From NCBI GenBank assembly GCA_006937955.1, contig SSNP01000031.1:755718-819717 (forward strand): 64,000 nt of DNA. The letters are read 5' to 3'. The notes under the pieces are model-generated. The model was not told where the DNA came from. It did not search any database and was given only the letters and a program-made list of their open reading frames with translations. The DNA is from Pachypanchax playfairii (Eukaryota; Chordata; Actinopteri; Cyprinodontiformes; Aplocheilidae). The position numbers and the translations under genes were made by a program. Shown here in pieces: positions 59,041 through 64,000 of this stretch. Within the stretch, counting starts at the first letter, position 1. Every line of letters starts with the position of its first letter.

Positions 59041-60340
59041 GTAAGATCTTGGAACCTCATCCCCTGTCATCAGCCTGTCTCTGCTTTTTTGTGCTTCTGC
59101 CAGGACATGAGTAACGCTTAGAGGAGAGAAAAGCCTTGCTTAACCACTTCCTTCACACATGTCTCCTTTTTGCTTAGAGAAATACACTGTTGCGGCCCTA
59201 CCAATTGCTGTTTCTCCAACAATGGTCTTAAATTGAATGCCACAAAGAATGGCATGAACATGAACACAATGGGGGAAACCAAAATACAATACAATCAGAT
59301 GATGTAACATGCCATAGCAGGGTCCTGGTTGAAGAAACAGTAACTCAGAGTGCTACGTTTGAATGAACTTTAGTAACAAAGTCCTAGGTAAAAACATACA
59401 GTGTGTGACCTGAGTTGGTTTTATTGGTTAGAAGGAGATGTTTGGACATTGTGTCATTAGAATGTTTGTGTCAGAATGACCCAGCTGTCTTGTGAATCTC
59501 CAGTCTCTTCAAATCAAACTCTTTTTGGTACTTTTCTGTAAGACCCAGACCATTTTTTAACTATTGTAAAGACTGGACATTCACCTCCCATCATGGAGAC
59601 GAATGGTTTATACAGAGGGCACGAGTGATGACAGGCCATTATCAGCAAATGTAGCAGATCATTTTGATTCTGTGGCAAATGTTTCATAGAGTTGTTTACG
59701 GCTACTATGAACAGGGAAGCAGTCAGTCCTGAAAGATTGGCAAAGTGGTAGAACCTTTTCAGAAAGCTGAACACCCTAAAATGTGCTTTTGATCTTCAAG
59801 GTGATCCAGAAATACATTTAAGCAATAAAATTATTCCACTGGTAATTAATACATGCTCTTCTCTGACTGCATTTTTTAAGATTGAAAAAGCACTTAATCC
59901 TACATTTTTGCACATCAGTGGTGTTGAATATTTATTAAGTGTTCGCCTTCTCCTTATGGAGGCTGTAGTTTAGCTGGGTTATATTTAATATTCTCAAAAA
60001 CTTAAAATTGCCAGATACATATTGAAGAGGCAGGCTAGCAACTTTTCTTAAAGGAAAACGATGAAAGTGTCCCTTCTGAAGTAATTGGAGCCGGTGCTAA
60101 GCAGTTATTAAGTGAGTGCTTGGGAGTACTGGCTTCTTGCCCCTGTGTCCCTTTCAAACTCAAAAACTGCTTTGACTATTAGCCAATACCTAGCAGCTGA
60201 AGCACTGCCCATTAACACATACTAACAAATGTACTGAGAGGAAACTGCAGATCAGGATTTCTCTGCAATTAAGGGGAAAAAATAAAGTATCCTCTCCTTC
60301 TGTTCAAGGGATTTCTGTATCAAAACACAATAAATGTTAT
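59041..60340 (+). other. Intron sequence after exon k
   Basis: Nothing is recognised. Confidence 0.45.
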
Positions 60341-61370
60341 GTCGTTTATCAGGTTCTAAAACTATTTAAATCTAACATCCAATATACACAACAATGTGAC
60401 AGATTCCACCATGTTAAAACATTTATTGAACAAAATTAGAAAAATAGAAAAAGAAAATGCTTGTGGATAAACACTAAAACCATTGTGCCACTTTCAAAGT
60501 ATTTAAAAAGGAAAGTAGCAGGCATTTGCTGCTAATCAACTGCACCTAAATAAGTTATCATTGGCAAGTATGACCATCTCTCCAATATAAGTTGGCTGCT
60601 TGCTGGTTTGGAGCATGTGTTACCACAATTAACAGTGAACTATGAGAAGCAACTGCTGCATCTTTGAGAAGAGTTAAAAGTTGTTTCTAAATAAAGGGAA
60701 CCTCATAATCCTACTATGAGAAATAGTATTTACAAGTGGAAAACTTCTAAGATAGTTGTCAATTCTTCTGGGGATATACATCCATGTAAATTCACCTTTA
60801 ATTTAAATCATTAAATTCTTAGAGAAAGTGCTAAAAAATCCCAAGAGCTACATCCCAGATTCTACCAGCCTTAATTAGTGAGATATGGGTTGAAGTTATT
60901 GATAGCAAAAGTTTTTTTTTTTTTTTAATGAATGAGTATGGCTTGTTTAGAATTGTTTCGGAAGAATGCCTCTTCTTCGCTTGCAAAGTGTGATCTGAAT
61001 GTCACAAGACATCTGGAGCAACAGTCTTTGGACAGTAAAGTAAAGTAAAAATGTGAAGTCATTTGTCCAACATGGAAAACTTGATTCAAATTGGGTCATG
61101 TGGTGTGACGGAAATCACATACACTCCAGCAAATCTACAACTTAATGGCTGGAAAGGTTAACGAATGTTCATACTTTATCTCTTTTAGGTCTGGATTGCA
61201 ATGAAACTGTAATCCAGATCTCAACCCATTGGAATTGCTGTGTAGAAACAAATGCCCTAAAGTTGCAATGAACTGAAGCAATGTTGTGAAGAAGAGGTGA
61301 CAGAATGCTACATAATGATATGAAATAAATGCAATAAACAACCTCTTCAAGTTATTGTGGTTCTTCAATC
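60340..61370 (+). pseudogene. Heavily decayed Tc1-like element
   Basis: Faint remnants of a Tc1 transposase are visible: a CNVTRHLEQQSLDSK-like stretch near 60990-61040, and NPDLNPLELL, the motif around the third catalytic acid, near 61210-61240. Multiple stops and indels. Ends could not be placed. The call is tentative. Confidence 0.4.
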
Positions 61371-61942
61371 ATTGGCTAAATGCAGTTTTTCACATAACAT
61401 TTACCTTTTAGTTTAGGTTTTCTTGAAGAAATAATACCATGATGGAATCTGTTGTGTTTTGTGTAAACTTTAGGTTAAATTTTTATATTGTTTATGTATT
61501 ATTATAGACATGTTTTGACTAATCATATTTATGTCTAGATATTCCACAAGTATGACATCAAATTACCAGCCTTCCTTTTCAGCAGACATTGATCTGTACC
61601 ACAGGCATTTTTGTCATTTACTGACAACAAATTTCCATTTAAGGAACTTATCTACAACAATCCCTGTTGCCAAAATCTAAAGGACTAAGGATGTGATGAT
61701 AGATGAGCATGAGTCAGCAATCGATCGATTTGTTGGCATCATTCTCTAACCCCCCTCTGCTCCCCTTTTTTATGGCTGGCATCACGCTGCAGTCCCTCAG
61801 CCTTTTACCCATTCACTTGTCTGTCCCTACATTAACTCCTCTCAAACAACCTACATTCTTTGATTTTCCTCTTTTTTTCTTTTTTTTCATTTGATTTGTT
61901 TCTATTCATTTTTTGCTGTCCCTTCCTTCTTTTCCCTTCCAG
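61371..61942 (+). other. Intron before exon l
   Basis: T-rich sequence leads into the acceptor of exon l. No other feature is seen. Confidence 0.5.
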
Positions 61943-62056
61943 AAAGTGATGCACACTCGCAAAAGACATTCTGAGTTGTACCATGAGCTCAACCACTCGT
62001 CCAAGTTCCACACCATAGACAGGTATAACAGGGACCCAGCCATGTCCACATTCAAG
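61943..62056 (+). CDS. adgrb2: adgrb2 exon l: KVMHTRKRHSELYHELN tail segment
   Basis: The exon is 114 nt (38 codons), phase 0 at both ends, after cccttccag and before GTAAGA. It reads KVMHTRKRHSELYHELN then HSSKFHTIDRYNRDPAMSTFK. HSELYHELN is the ADGRB2 form (ADGRB3 has MELFQELN). The mammalian stretch between DRY and STFK is much longer, so this exon is either a shorter fish form or one splice choice. The last exon, expected to end in a PDZ ligand, was not found before 64000. Confidence 0.92.
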
Positions 62057-64000
62057 GTAAGACCATTGTCCAGAGGCAGGACGGAAACCCAAATTTTACC
62101 TCCACTGCACCCACGCATGTTGTCACAATCCACAAACCCCACTGCTTCCATGCACAGAAATCATAGCGAAGAGAAAATAATATCAAAACTTCACCAAAGA
62201 GGACAAATATCACCAGCACTATTGTGACACTGTTGTCCAACCATTACAGTCATAAATATTCTGAGCAAAGTTTTAGTCATTTGCAAACACAAGGTAATTT
62301 TTAAAGCAGATTTATTCATTATGCATCTATTTTATTTTTTTCTAAAAATTTCCCAGTTAAATTGTTGTTTTGGGATCTAGAAACATGCAAATCCCTTTGA
62401 TTGAGCAGAAAAAAGCAACATGAGTGCTGCATATATTTTCAGCACCGTTTTGATTAATTCACTCTTGTTCTTATTATCAAAACCGTGAAGAATCAAACAA
62501 TAACTACCTCATAAATATTTCTTTAGAGGCGCATTCGGCTCCATCTTTCATACTGAAAATTAATTTTATACCTGATGTAATTGGCCTGAACTTAATTTAT
62601 TTTCACTAAAGCTGGGTGTTTTTTTAAATACCTATCAAAAGAAAAAAAAGTTGATCACATGAGCTGTTAAGATATAATCAATCACAGCTGCTTAATGAAA
62701 TCTAAATTAGGTGATTTAAGATCTGTGGAACTACTTGTCTTTCTTATCAAGCTTGCCTATACACACATTTTGTCAGTCACTGTCACACTTGTTTCTTTAT
62801 CTGTATCATTTTCTTTGTTCTGTATTTGAATGTGTGTGTGCGTGTGTGTGTGTGAGTCTGCGTGGGTGGTCGGTTAGTTAGTTGTGTGAGGCAAGATGCT
62901 CGGGTGGACATGTGTGCACACACAACACTGAACCATGGTTGAATCATTAATACCCCATTAGAGGCAGACGTAGTAGTCCTGGCTTGCTTTGCACTGACCT
63001 TCAGAGGGCCACTTTCATTAAGTTTTAAACTCACACTCACACTCTACTCATCTTCTGAGCTTCAGTTAGCTAGTGCTGATAGGATAGGCGCACTTTCCTC
63101 CCACTATTGGTTGCATGCTGGTTCACATCTAATTTACAGAGTCAGAAAAGGTCCCGAGGCTAGGCTGACATCTTTCATATTCCCCATAGCATATAGCTGC
63201 ACACTGTCTGAACACACTCACAGACAAAAAAAGAGCTCAGGCAGATTCTAGTTATTTGCTCCATGTTTTGAGCAAGATTTCCCAAAGTTTTCGAAGAGTC
63301 ATTGTTCATGCCAAGTAATTTATGAAAAAAAAAACAAAGCAAAACTTGCTGTTACAGGTTAATGTTGTTCAGAGGGAAGTCAAGTTTGATTTGAGATAAT
63401 GCTTAAATTTCATCAATAAAAACAAAATAATTAAGTAAAGGCTTAGAACTACTTGAAGATTATGCTGTTTAGCTGAGTTTTAAACTGATTGTTTAAGCAA
63501 AATATCTAATAAACAATATCAACAAATTAATTTTTGTTGCCAAATGCTTGCTTATAGCAGCCGGAGTGTAATTTTAAGATGTATATTTTTTGTAGTGTTG
63601 CTCTGTTAGTACCCCAAAAATGCTTTGTAAATGTGTGTTTATTACTGTGACACCTAATTTAATAAGCTCAGCATCTTATAGTTATAGCTATTTGTTGTCT
63701 TTGCTAATGTCAATTAGCTGAGGTGGCCACTTTGATTTCAGGTGTCTCCAAAAGTTCAAACAACTACTTTTTGTGATTATCATTAAAATCCTTACGTGGT
63801 TCTTGATTTAGCTAGTGATACAGATACACATTAACAGGCCAAAAAAAACTAAAATAAAACATAAAAATATAGCTCACCTTTAATATTTCATTGGGTTTTG
63901 ACAAATAGATAAAAAGGAGTCCCAAACAATGGATAAAGTTTCATTTAAACGTATGATCAAATTATGGCACATATTTTTGGGGGGGTTACTGATGTTATAG
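62057..64000 (+). other. Intron after exon l, to end of window
   Basis: A GT-rich tract lies at about 62829-62856. No following adgrb2 exon (expected to carry the C-terminal PDZ ligand) could be identified. Confidence 0.5.

Larger units (their letters stand above)
1227..62056 (+). other. adgrb2: Partial adhesion GPCR gene, brain-specific angiogenesis inhibitor 2 (12 exons placed)
   Basis: This is the locus-level entry for the exons listed separately. Seen: twelve exons with AG acceptors and GT donors whose phases join without a frame break. They encode TM4 to TM7 and most of the cytoplasmic tail of a BAI-type adhesion GPCR. Known of the family: BAI proteins are neuronal seven-helix receptors acting at synapses, with a long tail ending in a PDZ ligand. 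The paralogue call rests on tail segments (SPDSCKNGQ, FKEVNTCNP, GDYMVLPRRT, HTRKRHSELYHELN) that fit ADGRB2 better than ADGRB1 or ADGRB3. The ectodomain, TM1-3 and the terminal exon are missing, so the gene runs off both edges. Introns range from 128 bp to about 13.8 kb and are filled with transposons. Confidence 0.93.

Noticed and set aside
62057..62227. Read-through of exon l past its donor as an alternative tail
   Set aside because: The frame stays open to 62227 but the sequence shows no family similarity and a good GTAAGA donor precedes it.

Overview
The window is vertebrate genomic DNA, almost certainly from a teleost fish. Two things support this: a split gene with typical GT-AG introns, and a set of fish-type repeats (Tc1-like transposons, a chromodomain Ty3/Gypsy retrotransposon, L2-, RTE/Rex- and L1-like LINE pieces, a tRNA-derived SINE and many short inverted-repeat elements). 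There is nothing bacterial here. Most short open frames in the window are chance frames inside introns or repeats.

The only host gene I can support is a partial adhesion GPCR of the BAI family, adgrb2 (BAI2), on the + strand. Twelve coding exons can be placed between 1227 and 62056 with compatible splice phases. They run from TM4/extracellular loop 2 through TM5, the third intracellular loop, TM6, TM7 and most of the cytoplasmic tail. The ectodomain, TM1-3 and the final exon lie outside the window. ADGRB2 is preferred over ADGRB1/3 from the tail segments SPDSCKNGQ, FKEVNTCNP, GDYMVLPRRT and HTRKRHSELYHELN. Two more exon candidates are proposed from splice signals and phase: a 15-nt microexon (52826-52840) and a 240-nt symmetric exon that could instead be an alternative 3' end (47177-47416 or 47467).

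Layout: 1-1060, L2-like reverse-transcriptase fragment. 1227-1296, exon a. 1297-15052, intron with a long inverted repeat (arms 1660-2259 and 11028-11578) whose centre holds an antisense L1-like element, itself interrupted by a 3.5-kb insert and a 720-bp MITE, then a TIR element at 13165-14928. 15053-15119, exon b. 15120-27099, intron with LINE fragments and inverted pairs of MITEs. 27100-34732, exons c-f. 34733-45477, intron with a Tc1 element (37141-44558) split by a complete, very young, self-priming-type chromovirus (38513-44325). 45478-45570, exon g. 45571-52347, intron with the candidate exon, an RTE/Rex LINE relic and nested MITEs. 52348-55768, exon h, the candidate microexon and an intact Tc1 copy on the minus strand (53542-55143). 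55769-62056, exons i-l of the cytoplasmic tail.

The most unusual content is the chromovirus. It combines near-identical LTRs, an 11-nt complement between the predicted RNA 5' end and the primer-binding site, a canonical U UUA AAC slippery site with a downstream hairpin at the gag-pol overlap, and an uninterrupted pol. All of it sits inside a transposon whose intact sister copy, about 9 kb downstream, preserves the empty site.
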